From Phytophthora quininea (taxonomy: Eukaryota > Oomycota > Peronosporomycetes > Peronosporales > Peronosporaceae): a stretch of DNA of 64,000 bases. The stretch spans positions 930,001 through 994,000 of the forward strand of contig JAAVTG010000554.1 of NCBI GenBank assembly GCA_011947345.1. The letters are read 5' to 3'. Position numbers and translations under genes: made by a program. Within the stretch, counting starts at the first letter, position 1, and the number at the start of each line of letters is the position of its first letter. The notes beneath the pieces were generated by a model. The model made no database searches and was not told the DNA's origin. It saw nothing but the letters and a program-made list of their open reading frames with translations. Shown here piece after piece: positions 34,440-45,992 of this stretch.

Positions 34440-34972
34440 TAAGCATCTGAATCAATTTATTTAGCTGTTACGACGAGGTGTCAGAATATTTGTTTCTCTT
34501 GGTGCCACGCTTCGCTGAGTCAGACCTCCCGAAAATTAATTATACTTGCAAGAAAGCTGTGATGTACTGGGGAAAGTTGTTAGATGACGATGATGGCAGC
34601 AACATGCCGCCGCGGAAAAGAAAGCGCAAAAGACTGAACATTGCCAGCTACATTCTCGGGATAATCAGAGACGTCCTGAGAGCTATGTCAGCTTCAACGC
34701 ACCAAGCCTGACAACGAACGTGATAAGTCATTCCATTCGCTGCGGTGCAGCTGCGTGTGCAAACGATCCCCGAAGGTAGCGATCTGGTGGATCTTCACCC
34801 GTGTAACCTGGCTATTGGAATCTGTTGCGGAGTGGAGTGTACTGTTCCCCATGTTGCTGCGGTGCCTGTGTTTGTGTGGGTTGTTTATCCCGTGAAGGCG
34901 TTGAGAGGCTGGAGGTTTTCCCACGTAGTGGAATTGTCCTACGAGGTTGTCCACTACAACTGACGGTTAGAG
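34440..34972 (+). pseudogene. Crypton-like tyrosine recombinase, 3' fragment
   Basis: Fragments of the C-terminal half of an oomycete Crypton recombinase: SEYLFLLVPRFAESDLPKIN, then a basic PPRKRKRKR linker, NIASYILGIIRDVLRAM, then ISHSIRCGAAACANDP, which corresponds to the catalytic HxxR box. After a frame slip, WWIFTRVTWLLESVAEW follows. The box reads HSIRCG where the 53-kb copy has HSFRRG. The piggyBac B element begins 30 bp later. Confidence 0.6.
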
Positions 34973-35001
34973 TATGACTATCTCTTTAGACGGGGAAAAG
35001 T

Positions 35002-35031
35002 TTAACCCCTCTAAAGCGCTACTCTGTATCA
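35002..35031 (+). repeat. Left TIR of piggyBac B
   Basis: Begins TTAACCCCTCTAAAGCG and includes the palindrome CTGTATCATACAG. Confidence 0.85.
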
Positions 35032-35286
35032 TACAGAATAAGCCGTTTAACAGGATTTAATATTCCGAAAGCTTGCCATCAAGGCTATCCTCAGCATATA
35101 ACTATTTGTATGCGTTGAAGACGCCAATGCTATCACAGGCGATTCGTGCAGGGAAGATAGACGGGGTTTCTTCTTAGGCCATAGAAAATCCAATATAAAT
35201 TTAGAGCAGGTGAGAAATTTCTATTTGAAGCTCTCCGAATCACTTTTTGAAACCATCCAGCTCCAGTCACTTTGCCACAACCGACG

Positions 35287-38193
35287 ATGCCCGACGAGAA
35301 GACGTTCAAGCAGCTCTGGCGCGAGCTGACCAAGGCGGGGTGGAAGCCAAGGAAGCCGCGAGGCCTCAGCAGGGACCACATCTTCGTCAAGCCTGGTATC
35401 AAGGGGCGTCTGTATGAGTCGAGGCGAAACTTGGACTACTTTGTTGGTATGTATTTGCTGTTTTCTTACTATTTACACTCACTAACGCGGCTATCACAGG
35501 GACACGAGATTTACTTGCCTTCGCACGGGCAGAAGGGATGTTGCTGCGATTCCCCCGTCATCCACTGCGGAACAGGTCGTTACAGTGCCCACAGATCCCC
35601 CTTGGCTGCTGCGGGTTCCGTAACGCAGTCTGCTGTCCAGGTTGCTGCTTTCGAAGGCGCTAGTCGAGCTGATTACCCATCTCCAGCACCGGCAGCAGCT
35701 ACTCAGGTGGATACAGAAGAAGCCCCAACGCCGGCAGCAACTGCTCGGGAGGATACAGATGACTTATTCACCTCAACTCTGTATCATATAGAAGAGCCCC
35801 TACAGAAGAAGTCCATACAGAAAGTGATGCGACAGAAGAACGTACTACAGAAGACAACAATTCTGCGCGCAGGACGAGGACCAGCGATGGTGACAACTAT
35901 ATTGAGCTGTTCGATTGCGATCGATTCATGGATGCATTGCGAAGCGAGAATTTGTTCGGGCCTGTAGCGGTTGACGACATCAATCTGTGCGGGGACGTTG
36001 GGGTTGACACCGACGATGACGACGACAAAATCAGTGACGATGAGTTGGAGGTGCCAGTGCCTGAGACGGATGACTACAAAAGCGAGGTGGAGTCAGACAG
36101 CGACTTTGAAGACGAGAGCGGTTTATTCGAGCAAGACGATGGCGCCATGAGGGAACTCGGGCTGCCAGGATGGAACATCTACGATCAGCATCACTCTGGT
36201 AAGTCTGTCTGCTACAGATAACGCTCATCGATAGTAAATTAATTCTGTATCGTGTTGACTGTAGCCCAACTGCAGCTTCCCGGAGCTGGTGATCTGTACA
36301 GCGGATCCTGCGGGCCAACAAGATCCGCTGCGGCATATGCTGAATCTCCGCTCGGCTTATTCTTTTACTTCCTTCCGAAGCGACTGTGGATTCGCATTGA
36401 AAAGGAGACAAACGATTACCGTGTCGAGTGCATTCCTCTGGTAGCCCAGCAGCAGCGTGCCAAGCAGCTGGCGGTCCAGGCGAAGGACCCGCGAAAGTGT
36501 GTATCAACTATTGAAGAGCTCGAGGAAAATCTGCGGCGTGTCAAGCCAATCAAAGCACATGAGATATTGCATGTCATTGGTCTCTTGATATCGAGGGCGC
36601 TCTGTGGGCACACTGATGGTTTGGAAAAGCACTGGGCCACTCGAGAAAATGGAGTAGTGCCTTGTGGCACTTTGGTAGGTACATGAAGCGAGATCGCTTC
36701 AAGACCGTCACACGCTACTTGCATTTCTCCAGCAACTCGTCGAGTAACGCAGCAACAGACAAGGCCTGGAAGGTTCGACCTGTCTTGCAGATGATGGAGA
36801 AAACCTTTCGACGGGGCTACCGGCTTGGGTCGAGAATCAGTTTCGACGAGGAACCATTCCCAACAGAAGCAAGTTCAATCCAATCTGAGTCTACAACAAG
36901 GACAAGCCGCACAAGTATGGGACCAAATGCTACATGACGTGCTGCGCCGACACTGGCTACTGTTCGCGGTAAGTCATCTATGCTGTCGTTACAGAGTTGA
37001 GTATTCTGTATGTACAGAATAACAAAGCTGTATCATACAGATGAAGGCGATCAATTCTAACACAATGCTGTATGCTCTGGCGTTTATTATGCTGTATCAT
37101 ACAGAGTTGAGGTTTATCTCGGCAAAGAAAGCAACGCAAGGCTGGCAAAAGGCGTTGCACAGAAGGCGGTCATCCGAAACATCACGAAGGCTCTCGACGG
37201 TCAGCCCGGGAAGAGGTTGATCATTGCGGACAACTTCTACAGCTCATGCGCTCTAGTGGTGTCAATGCTCAGCATGGGCTACTATTACGTGGGGACGCAT
37301 CGCAGTGACAGGCTTGGATGGCCTCGTGCTATCCAGTTCCCGCAGAAGTCTCGGCCAAAGGGAATGCCACGTGGTGCGTACCGTATCGCCCAAGCAAAAA
37401 TTACCCGGAGTTGATAGCAGTGGCTTGGATGGATTCGAGGCCTGTGCACATGATCGCCACAGGCTGTGCGACGACGCCAACAACTGTGTTGCGGAGGGAC
37501 AAAGGAGAGAGCGATAGAGCTACAGTGCCATGTTTTCAGCTGATAGCTGAGTATCATGCTGGCATGGGTGGAGTTGACTACCACGACCAGCTGAGGCTTC
37601 AAAGCTACTCCATTTAGCGGTGCGTGGCTTTCAAGAAGTACTACAGGCAGTTGTTCCTGGCATTTGTGGACATGGCAATCGTCAACGGATTCATTTTGCA
37701 CAAGTTGGTACTGAAGAAGAAGGGGGCGCGTACCTACTCGGTCTGAGTATATGCGTCGCTTGCATGTGGAGCTCCTGAATGTCACCAAGGTGACGCTGCG
37801 TAGCAACATCAACGCAGAGGACTTGGTGACCGTACCAACACCTTCTGCCGACCACGCATTGGTGAATACCGACGACATGTACGAAGGGGGCGCGACCCGA
37901 AGAGACGCCAACACCTCTGCAAAGTCTGCTCTGCCATGGCGGAGCCCAACACGAAGAGCTTCGAGAGCAGCTATTTCTGCCCCACCTGCACAGAACTTCG
38001 AGGTGGTTACGTCCCGCTTTGCAATCGAGTTCGGCGGGAGGAGTTGGGCAACACGCTGACGTGCAGCCAGATATGGCATCAAAACTGGGCAAATGGAACT
38101 GCAATCCCCCAGCATTTTAGGCAGATTCGCTTCCGCGAGCGCGAGCGCAAGCGCAAACGCACGGACGAAGAAGAGAAGGCTATGGACAATTGA
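35287..38193 (+). pseudogene. piggyBac-like (DDE_Tnp_1_7) transposase of copy B
   Basis: The start is MPDEKTFKQLWRELTKAGW at 35287. Introns are visible: about 35446-35500 joins DYFVG to TRDLLAFARAEG, another lies near 36199-36264, and one at about 36969-37105. An acidic region follows (DDDDDKISDDELEVPVPETD), then the DDE domain: KAWKVRPVLQMMEKTFRRGY with the first Asp in SRISFDE, the second in LIIADNFYSS, the third in MGGVDYHDQ. The C-terminus is a Cys-rich zinc-binding domain (CKVCS, then CPTC and later Cys), ending in a basic RERERKRKR tail. At least three frame breaks occur (near 35,800, 36,880 and 37,400) and a stop follows YSI at about 37,617. All three catalytic Asp are present, so decay is light or partly due to sequence error. 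Confidence 0.8.
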
Positions 38194-38268
38194 AACAAGT
38201 GAAGGGAGTAGTTAGTCGCGTAGCGAACAAGTTGAGATGTCCATTTACGTACCGATCGCCCTTGTGGT

Positions 38269-38354
38269 CCGCGCACCAAACTTTTCGGCCAGCTCTATCC
38301 TAGTTCTTCTTCACTTCCTTCTAGTCTAGAACTGGCCGAAAATTTGGTGCGCGG
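38269..38354. repeat. Long hairpin downstream of the piggyBac B transposase
   Basis: Inverted repeat of about 23-24 bp with a single bulge (CCGCGCACCAAACTTTTCGG on the left arm, its complement on the right) and a loop of about 39 nt, lying about 75 bp after the transposase stop. Its position matches the hairpin of copy A but the stem sequence differs. Confidence 0.75.
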
Positions 38355-38656
38355 AGTGCGCGCGCCGACATCCATCCACCAAACATTTTGGCGCGAAATT
38401 TGGCGCGGAAATCAGCTTCCAATCGGATTAGGCAGGAAATTCGAAAATAGAGGCAGTTGAGATGTTGCGCTGACAGGAACAGCCAATGAGGAAGCTTCAA
38501 ATGAACAGCTGGCGGGAAAATCGCAGCGTTTTTGCCAGGTTTGCGATGGCTTTGTGCAATTTCGCAGTGCCTAAGTCACCACTCCTGCGAGAAGGCTTAC
38601 AACAGAAGATTTTTGATAGGTTCTCCAACTATACTTTAAACAAGACAATTCCTTAA

Positions 38657-38697
38657 TCTGTATAATACAGAGTAAAATCCCGCTTCAGAGGGGTTAA
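38657..38697 (-). repeat. Right TIR of piggyBac B
   Basis: Inverted relative of the left TIR ending in TTAA. The palindrome is CTGTATAATACAG. Confidence 0.85.
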
Positions 38698-39358
38698 CTG
38701 AGCCCAGAGCTCACTCTACAAATACACAGCTGAGTGGCAGGCGCTTTGCTGCTGCTAACCGTCAAACACTCTACTCGAGTTCGTCTCCTCCTCTGCGTGG
38801 CTTCCATTCGCAAGTGAATCCATTACGAAAGCTGTTGCCTATATTGGCACCATATCACAGGAAAATCAGAGGGTTGGAAAAGTGTTAGCAGATCACCAGA
38901 CTCCCGACTTACCTGTGGTGACGCTTCAATCCGTGACCTGCATCATTGCATTTCTCTCTCGAATATGTCCAACTCGTCGCGCTTTGCTCACAAGAGCTCG
39001 ACGGACTTTTCATAAACTCCTTTTATTTAAAAAAAAGCATGCACGACCTGATTCTGATACAGTCCATAGTCCCTCCTTTTCATCGCGGGATGCTCCATCC
39101 AAATCAAGCGCACGTCGAGGGGACGACGGTCGAGTCCCACGCACGCCCGAGTCAGTCGCAGTCTCGTCCTAGTCACCACCGAGTATTGACGACGACACCG
39201 TTGGTCATTTGCGCCGCGCCGCAGCCCCAACAGGAGGCCGGACGGATCTTGACGCACGCCAATTCCGCCACACGACAGCACAGCCTCGCCGCTGCAGTGT
39301 CGCTCATTGCCGCTCACATCCCCCATATTAAGCGACCACAGCAGCCACTACAGCGACC
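38698..39358. other. Upstream region of the START-FYVE gene
   Basis: About 660 bp between the piggyBac right end and the next ATG. A frame from 38946 stays open but shows no domain. It probably holds the promoter and 5' UTR of the START-FYVE gene. Confidence 0.4.
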
Positions 39359-41448
39359 ATGTCGTCTTCACTGCCGCTCCCCAAAGGCTTCTTCAGTGCG
39401 AACGCGCACTTGTCGGAGGACACGCGCCGCCAGTACATCGAGTTCGCCGAGGCCTCCATCCGCAAGGTCTTTGCGCTCAGTGACTGCCACAAGAATAGCT
39501 GGATCCCCATGCGCGAAAAGAAGGGCGTGGCTGTCTACCGCAACTTCGGCCAGATGCGTGGCCCCAAGGCCTACAAATCCAACATCGCCGAGGTGGGCTG
39601 CAAGGGCCAGCTCTCGGCCTCGCTCGAGCAGGTTGGGCGTGCTTACGCTGCCCACGACGACGCGCTCTTCCGACGGCTCATGAAGAAGCTCAACCCTGCA
39701 GTCATGGACGCCGCTGTGATCTTCACGGTGGTGCCACGCACGCCGCTCACGCCGTTCCGCTACATTGGAATTAAATGGTACGCCGTCAAGACGCCCACGC
39801 CGATCGTGTCGCATCGCGACTATTGCTGCCTCGAAGTGCAGGACAAGATTGTGGACTCCTTTGGCAATGAAATGTGTACGGATCCTCAGCTCCATCGAGA
39901 TCAACGAGTGCCCGTCGCTCGAAAACTCGCACGGGCTCGTGAGAGCAAAGATCCTTGCTGGATACATGTATCGGACAGACCGCGCGGAGCCCGATGTGGT
40001 GCGCGTGCATCACGTCGGTCGCTTTGACCCTGGGGGTATTTCCCGCGCAGTGGGCCTTCAAGACCGCGGAATCGCAACTTGTGAACAGCGTCGTGCAGAT
40101 CCGGCGCATCATAGACAAACAACAAATGAACGCCTGCACCTTCGTAGACAAACGGCAGTGGGTGCCCAACCATGAGCGTCTGCACTGCGCTGTGTGCAGC
40201 AGGACCTTCGGGACATTCCGGCCGCGCCACCATTGCCGTAGTTGTGGCGAAGTCATCTGCGGCAAGTGCAGCGTGTTCAAGTCGGTCGAGGTGCCCGGCA
40301 CAACGCTCAAGAATGTTCGAATCTGCTCTGTGTGCAACATGGGCGTGCAGAAGGCTGGCGGACAGGAAGACGACAGCAACATGTCGGATATTTCTACATC
40401 ATCAGTTACGTCGAGCAGCACGATTGCCCACAACGAGATGAACTTGATGGATCTCTTCATGGCCAACGACGGCGGGTCGCGCACTCCGTCGGCGTACTCG
40501 GACGCATCAGTGCAATCTAACCTCTCCATGCGCTCGACAACCTCCACTCGGTCAGTCTGCGATGCCCGAGGGAGAGCTCATAGCCATGCTCGCGGCGCTC
40601 GTACCCCGGCTCCTTCTTCAATGAGAACAACACCCCACGGTCATATATCGCCAACAATCTCACACCTCGAAGCGGCTTTGGTGTTGGGTCTGGTCCTCCG
40701 ACGCCACAATCGGGAGCGAGCAGCGCTGCAACGACGCCGTCAGCAGCGAGGGGGTCTCTATCAGCTGCAAATGTCGTGGCAGCAGCCGCCATCACGGCGC
40801 AGCGTTTGTCCAGCTTCAAGGAGAACCCCGTGGATATTGGCTACTTGCGGGATTCCATGCGCGAGTCGATCCAGGGCACCCCCGCGCCGACACTGCCGCA
40901 CGAACGACCCGAAGATCCGACGACGCCCTGGCCCCTGCCAAGATGCCCCGACTGGAGACCGAGGAGACCGCAGACGTCGACATGGAGGCAGACGAGCAGG
41001 AGGAGGTGGAGACGAAGCCGGCTGTGCCATTGACGACTGAGGTCCTGGACAACCAACAACGAGCGCTGACGGTGCAGGTGCCGACGGTAGAGCGCATCTC
41101 CGAGAGTCCGTTCGAGCAATCGAGCCGTGCATCGTCGTCGGCGCTGCGCTTCAGTGCGGACAAGATGGAGACCGCCAGCGCAACGAACGCGTCCAGCGGC
41201 GGTATCCGCCCGTTCTTTAGTGGGATTCTGTCGCGCGTGCGCGGGTCCGTCGAGAAACCCTCACAACGGGGCGTCTGAGCGGCGGTGGCAGCGGAGAGAT
41301 CTTGCCCTCGTCGAAGAGTCCCGCCCAGCAGCAGCAACAGCAACAGGTCACCAGCAGAGAGCAGCCGAGGCTCAGACTCAGCAGCCACATGAGAGAGCGC
41401 CGGCGACGGAGGGGCGCCGAGGAAGTCCGAGGGTGTCCGCTCAAATAG
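39359..41448 (+). CDS. START-like and FYVE zinc-finger protein, frameshifted
   Basis: Lipid-binding, endosome-type protein of a family that is greatly expanded in oomycetes. It starts MSSSLPLPKGFFSANAHLSE. A START-like domain spans roughly residues 25-225 (KNSWIPMREKKGVAVYRNFG, then FRYIGIKWYAVKTPTPIVSH). A FYVE-type finger follows, with RPRHHCRSCGEVICGKCS and further Cys pairs (CAVC, CSVC); the R-HHCR core binds PI3P in this family. The tail is Ser/Thr-rich (GGSRTPSAYSDASVQS). The reading moves between frames near 39,868 (A run), 40,033 (G run), 40,560-40,620, 40,900 and 41,270. Domains on either side of the first two slips fit perfectly. The true stop is uncertain: 41278 or 41448. Confidence 0.8.
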
Positions 41449-41529
41449 TTTTGTAACCTTATCACTGTTTCATAATCAACCCCATGTTCTACCAGTAGAC
41501 TCCTTCCTGCTGCAGCTCCCAGCTCGATG

Positions 41530-43633
41530 TCACCGCTCGCGCTGGTTGTTGACTAGCGACGGATAGTACACTGGTTTCGACGACACTTGCCTGCGCTTCT
41601 CCGTCTCCTCCATGACGCAGTGCTTCTGATGAAGCATGCTCTCAAGCTTGCGCGCTCCGTCAAAAAGTAACGCGACTGCATGCGCTGTTTGGCCACGAGG
41701 AGCTTCTCCTGTTGAAGAGCTTGTGCCGCCGTCTCCAACTTTTCGCGGTCTTGCTCGAGCATCATCGCTCGCTGTTCGCTTCGCTCTGAGCGCTCGGTGA
41801 GGGCCTTTACCAGCATGCGCAACTTGTCGCACTCGGCTTCGCACTCGTGGAACTCCTGTGCTCGCTGTGCCAGCGTCTGAGACCGTTCTAGCGTCTCACG
41901 ACCGAGTGCCGCCAGCTCAGTACGGCGCCGCTCGACAGCTATCTCCTGTTCTTCCAGCCGCCGGGCTCGCTGCTCGACGTATGCGGAGTGGGCTTCTAAC
42001 TCGACGCGCTCGTCCGCAAGCTCGGATCGCCGCGCGTCCAGATCGCTGCTCTTGGCCTCCATTTTGCCGCGTTCCTCATCAAAGCGAGCGCTGTTGCGAG
42101 CTGCCGAGGCTAGCAATTCACGTCGCTGCTCGTCGACAGCTTCACGTTCGCGCGCGATCTACAATCCCCAAGACATACGTCAAACCAAGTCGGTCACATG
42201 CGCACAATTTGCCAGTGAAGAAAAAGCTTACCCGGTCCACTTCGTCCTGTATCCGTCGTTCAGCCCGCTGCTCAGCTTGGTACTTCGCTTCAGTTGCGCG
42301 CGAAAGCTCTGCTGCGTGGGTCATCGCCTCCTGTGCTGCACGAGATTCCAGGTCACGCATTTGCTTATGCAACGCAGCCTGGAGCTTCTCAAAGCGCTCT
42401 TTTCAGCTTCAACCACGCGCTTGTGCACTTCAGGGAGTGTCTGACGCTCAGTAGTTCGTGCTGCAACCTCTTCGGCAAGCGCACGACGTGCGGCATCGAC
42501 ATCTACGTTGCATTTGTGCTCCAAAACTTCGAGCTGCACGCGATGATGGCCTTTTAATTCCTCGATACGTTGCTCCGACGCTAACTTCGCGTTCACAGCG
42601 TCCTCGAATCCGCAGGTGAGGTTATGAAAGTCTCCCAGAGCTGTCTGTAGCTTCTCTGCAAGAACGATATTCCGTCCTTCAGCCTCGTGCTTCTCTCGCT
42701 CCACGCTCTGCATCGCGCTGCGCGCTACCCTTAGCTCGTCTTGCAATTTCTCGATTCGGCGGTCTCTTTCTTCAATCGATGCCACTGCCGCCACGAGCTC
42801 TTGCTGTACGCGTTCAGCTGCGCGTTCATGCTCACGTCTCCGATCAGCAGCTCGTCGGCGCTTTTTCTCGATACGCGACTTGCGCATTGTCAGTTCCTCG
42901 CGCGCTCGACGTAGTGACGCCTTCAGCTCGCGCTCTTTCCAGGCCAGCAGAGCGCTCTTCTCACGCAGCTCTTCGACTTCATCTTCAAACTTGCTTTCAA
43001 CCTTGCGTAGCAGCAGCGAAAATTGTTTGCTCTGCATGGTGGCGATGGCCTCGCCTTCTTCCTCCGCAACCGAAGCAAGAGCCTTCCTCGGTAAGACTTT
43101 ACTTTCCGCTACTGAAGAACGGGTTTCGGTGGAGAGAAGGAAGTTGGCGGCTTGAAGATCATTGACCGGCTGCGGCGCAGGTCGGAACGGAGGAGATTCT
43201 CGTGCAGCTCTTACTGAAAGATCGACAACGAGTGCGTGGCGGCTACTCTGGCTCAGCTGGCTTTGAGACCGTCGACTCTCCTCCTCAAAGAAGCTTTGTC
43301 GTAGTCGTACACTGATCCATCGTCCGACTGAAGCGGTGGGCGTCGTGCGCTGCTGTTGCTGATCACCGAGCGCGTAGGTGACTGCTCCCTCGCCGCAGTT
43401 TTGGCCACCGGCCGACGTTCTTCCTCCTCTTCGAAGTCGACGCTGTAGCCGTCGTCGTCTTCCTCATAGTTATCCGAGACGGCAATTCGAACCTGCTGCT
43501 GCTGTTGCTTTGGCGCCGCAGGAGCAGCTTCGACGCTCTCTGCAATCTCGCTGGCGATATCGCTGCCGCCGTCCCCGATATTCTCCCCGACGTCAGACTC
43601 CACCTCGAAGGCGTCGGAGTCATCGCTGTACAT
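41530..43633 (-). CDS. Long coiled-coil protein, frameshifted
   Basis: It starts at 43633 with an acidic head (MYSDDSDAFEVESDVGEN) and a YEEDDDGYSVDFEEEEE stretch, followed by hundreds of residues of Glu/Arg/Ala-rich coiled coil (for example RREHERAAERVQQELVAAVA and RARRLEEQEIAVERRRTEL). One GT-AG intron (42231-42159) is clear. Frame slips near 43,263, at 42,396 (A4 where A5 is needed) and at 41,664 (T5 where T6 is needed) divide it. Restoring them gives a continuous coil ending LHQKHCVMEETEKRRQ at 41530. Such proteins are often cytoskeletal, centrosomal or flagellar, but nothing specific is recognised. Confidence 0.7.
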
Positions 43634-44115
43634 GGGTATTCACGCACGTCTCCCTCGCAGAACGCGAAGTCGCTAGCCGAGCATCTTCCATTCAGAGCCG
43701 CTTCCCACCAGTACCATCGCAGCTCACACAGCAAGGTAAAGTTAGTAAAAAAAATCGAAACGGATCGAGAAGAACGCAGGGTCTTGCAATGGCAAGATGG
43801 CAAACTCGAGACGAGACAGATTGGAATAGCGAGAAAGCCAAAGCGACACCGGACTCGAGTCCAAGCGGAGGCAGCGTTGGATTTAACATATTGATTTTGG
43901 AATATGCGAGAGCGTCGGGAGCCGCAAAGTCCCCAACAAATCTACGCCAACGACAGCCACCGAGCCGACTCGACGGCCTGGCGCCGGAGAAGACAGCACC
44001 ATCGTACGGTAGCGCCCAGCCGAGCGCAGGGAGCCAGCGAGCCACGCGCGCCGCGTTGCCACTAGTGCACATTGCTGCCTGCCCACCTGTCCCGATCAGC
44101 CCCAGGGCCACCTGT
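43634..44115. other. Intergenic region
   Basis: About 480 bp upstream of the coiled-coil gene and downstream of the S30 gene. No supported feature was seen. A long plus-strand open frame crossing it is the antisense shadow of its two neighbours. Confidence 0.45.
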
Positions 44116-44516
44116 TTACTGCTTGGCAGCGTTCGAGTTTGGCCCCAGCTTCTTGCCGCCCATGCCCGCCACGACGTTCACGAAGCGGCGGTTGTACTGC
44201 CAGCGCTTCTTGGCGCGGCCCGTCAGAGCCTTCTTCGAGTCCTCCTGCTTGGGGACCTTGGGGTCTGGCCCTTGACCTTACCGGCACGTGCCAGCGAACC
44301 GTGGACCTTACCACCACCGCGCAGACGCAGCGACAGGTTCAGCGTCGTTCCTTCCTGGATGTTGCTGTCCACCACCACGAGCACGCCACATGAGCAACAC
44401 ACGCAACGTCAGTGACCTGTTCTCTTCCCATCCATCCAGCTTGCTGTCATGTCGACGGTGTTTTGCAGGAATCTGCGTAGCCATCGCCAGGTGCCAGCCA
44501 AAGAGACGCACCTCAT
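44116..44516 (-). CDS. 40S ribosomal protein S30 (eS30, FAU type), frameshifted
   Basis: Small-subunit ribosomal protein, in eukaryotes often made as a ubiquitin-like fusion. The minus-strand exon 44364-44116 encodes a ubiquitin-like C-terminus ([18 protein letters not shown]), then S30: [19 protein letters not shown], then [21 protein letters not shown]. Reading through the middle requires five C near 44,266 where four are present; as given, the frame ends after about 20 residues of S30. The 5' end is uncertain. One option is a five-base first exon (ATGAG at 44516-44512), a 147-bp intron and an acceptor at 44365. That leaves only the last 18 residues of the ubiquitin-like domain. Confidence 0.8.
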
Positions 44517-44850
44517 GCTTCTTCCTTGTGTTTTCTCGCGGAGAATTCCAATGATAGAAAGGTGTGGAAAGCGACCCCAGCCAGTACGCCCACACCACCA
44601 ATTGACAGGTCCATACAAAAACCAAGATGACCGCCATTTCTACCAATCACAAGTTGATATGTATCTGAGTGATGGTCTGCAAAATCTAGTTTTCTGGAAC
44701 AAGTTTTGTTATGCGTAGAAAAAAACTAAATATATAAAAAGCTGGCCGGTTGAAATGACTGTACCATTTTGGAGTCGTGAAGTAAATTTGTGTGGGGCTG
44801 CAACAGCGATTTTCCAAACGAAACATTTCTTGTCCACACAAGCGCGAGCC

Positions 44851-45933
44851 ATGATGCGAGCAGCGACTCGCGCTCTAGCGGTGCACACGCGGCGGCGTAC
44901 GACGTGCGCATTGCTCCAAGCGGGACCCTTCTCAACGACTACACCACCGCCGTCCGCAGGTGACGAGCAAGTAGAGCTGCCCAGTCACATCAAGTTCCGC
45001 ATGCCGGATCTGGACTTCAAGGTGCCGCTCGAGCAGTAGGGGACGCAGCATCCTGGCGACATTGGGGTCTGATGAGTTTTGGTGCCTCTGGCAGGCGGTG
45101 GGGAGCGGCGCCGCGGAGACGACGCTGACCAAGTGGTACGTGCAGGAGGGCGGCGAGGTGAAGGACGGCACGCACATGTGCGAGGTGCGGGGGTTGACTG
45201 GCTGGGAGTGTTGGTCGGACTAGCAAGAAAAATAACGATGCAATTGTTTTTACTGTAATGCCAATAGATCGACACGCCCGACCTGTGCTTCCAGCTTGAG
45301 TCCGGAGACGAGGGATTCATCGCCAGGCTGCGTACGTGGGCATATTTTGCTGCAGAAACCTCCTGATGCCGTTGCTGATCTGCAAATGCTTTGCGATGCT
45401 TTTTTCTAAAGTTGTGGCCGAGGGCGTCAACAATGTGGCTCCAGGACAGCCACTGGCTATCATTGTGCCCACACAGGCCGAGATCTCGCCATTTGTCCAG
45501 GCCTTGAAGGAGCACCCGCACTGCATTGAAGGTATGCTCAACTTAACCAACGGCAATCTTTTTGCGAGTAAGGTCCTACTGTTTTTGTTGTTATGGTGTA
45601 GGCTATGTGGAACCGACAGTTGCAGAGATCGTGGCTGAGGCGGAAGTCGCAGCAACAATAGCAGCAGCTGCCACGGAAAGCGCTGCATCTAGCGATGTTC
45701 TACGCGCGTTGAACAAGCTGCAGAAAGAGGGACGTTTTGAAAATGAGAGTGCGCTCAAGGTGCTAAAGTCGCTAGCCCGTAAGAACGATGAGCAACTGCT
45801 CACAACGTACAAGGCCAGCTTTGAGGATGGCGTGATGGAAGAAGTTGCATTTGACAAAGACTTCTTCGTGGAGACAGCGTTGGAGTTGGCGGAGGAAGCA
45901 GCCGGAAAGTCGACCGACACTAGCTCTAGCTAG
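44851..45933 (+). CDS. Mitochondrial lipoyl-domain-like protein without the lipoyl lysine
   Basis: Five exons (44851-45021, 45095-45184, 45268-45331, 45412-45531 and 45602-45933) give 258 aa with consistent phases. The N-terminus (MMRAATRALAVHTRRRTTCA, then FSTT) is a typical mitochondrial presequence. A biotinyl/lipoyl-like domain follows: FRMPDLDFKAVGSGAAETTL, KWYVQEGGEVKDGT, MCEIDTPDLCFQLESGDEGF, then GQPLAIIVP. In E2 and X subunits the loop after ET/ID carries the lipoylated Lys in a DKA motif; here it reads DTPDL, so that Lys is missing. The rest is Ala/Glu-rich helical. It may be a structural relative of pyruvate dehydrogenase E2/E3BP, but no catalytic or subunit-binding domain is visible. 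No frame breaks. Confidence 0.72.
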
Positions 45934-45992
45934 CCTGTCGTATATCACGGGGACGAATGGATCGACGACAACTTCTATTCACTAAAGGAGTG

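Larger units (their letters stand above)
35002..38697 (+). mobile_element. piggyBac-like element (copy B), nearly complete
   Basis: A 3.7-kb element flanked by TTAA on both sides (35002-35005 and 38694-38697), the piggyBac target site. The termini are imperfect inverted repeats: the left end reads TTAACCCCTCTAAAGCG, then ACTCTGTATCATACAG; the right end, reversed, reads TTAACCCCTCTGAAGCG, then ACTCTGTATTATACAG after four more bases. It contains one transposase gene on the plus strand and a long 3' hairpin. It is inserted immediately downstream of a Crypton fragment. Confidence 0.88.

Noticed and set aside
43378..44415. 345-aa plus-strand open frame
   Set aside because: It is antisense to the acidic head of the coiled-coil gene and to S30, both of which have clear protein similarity on the minus strand.
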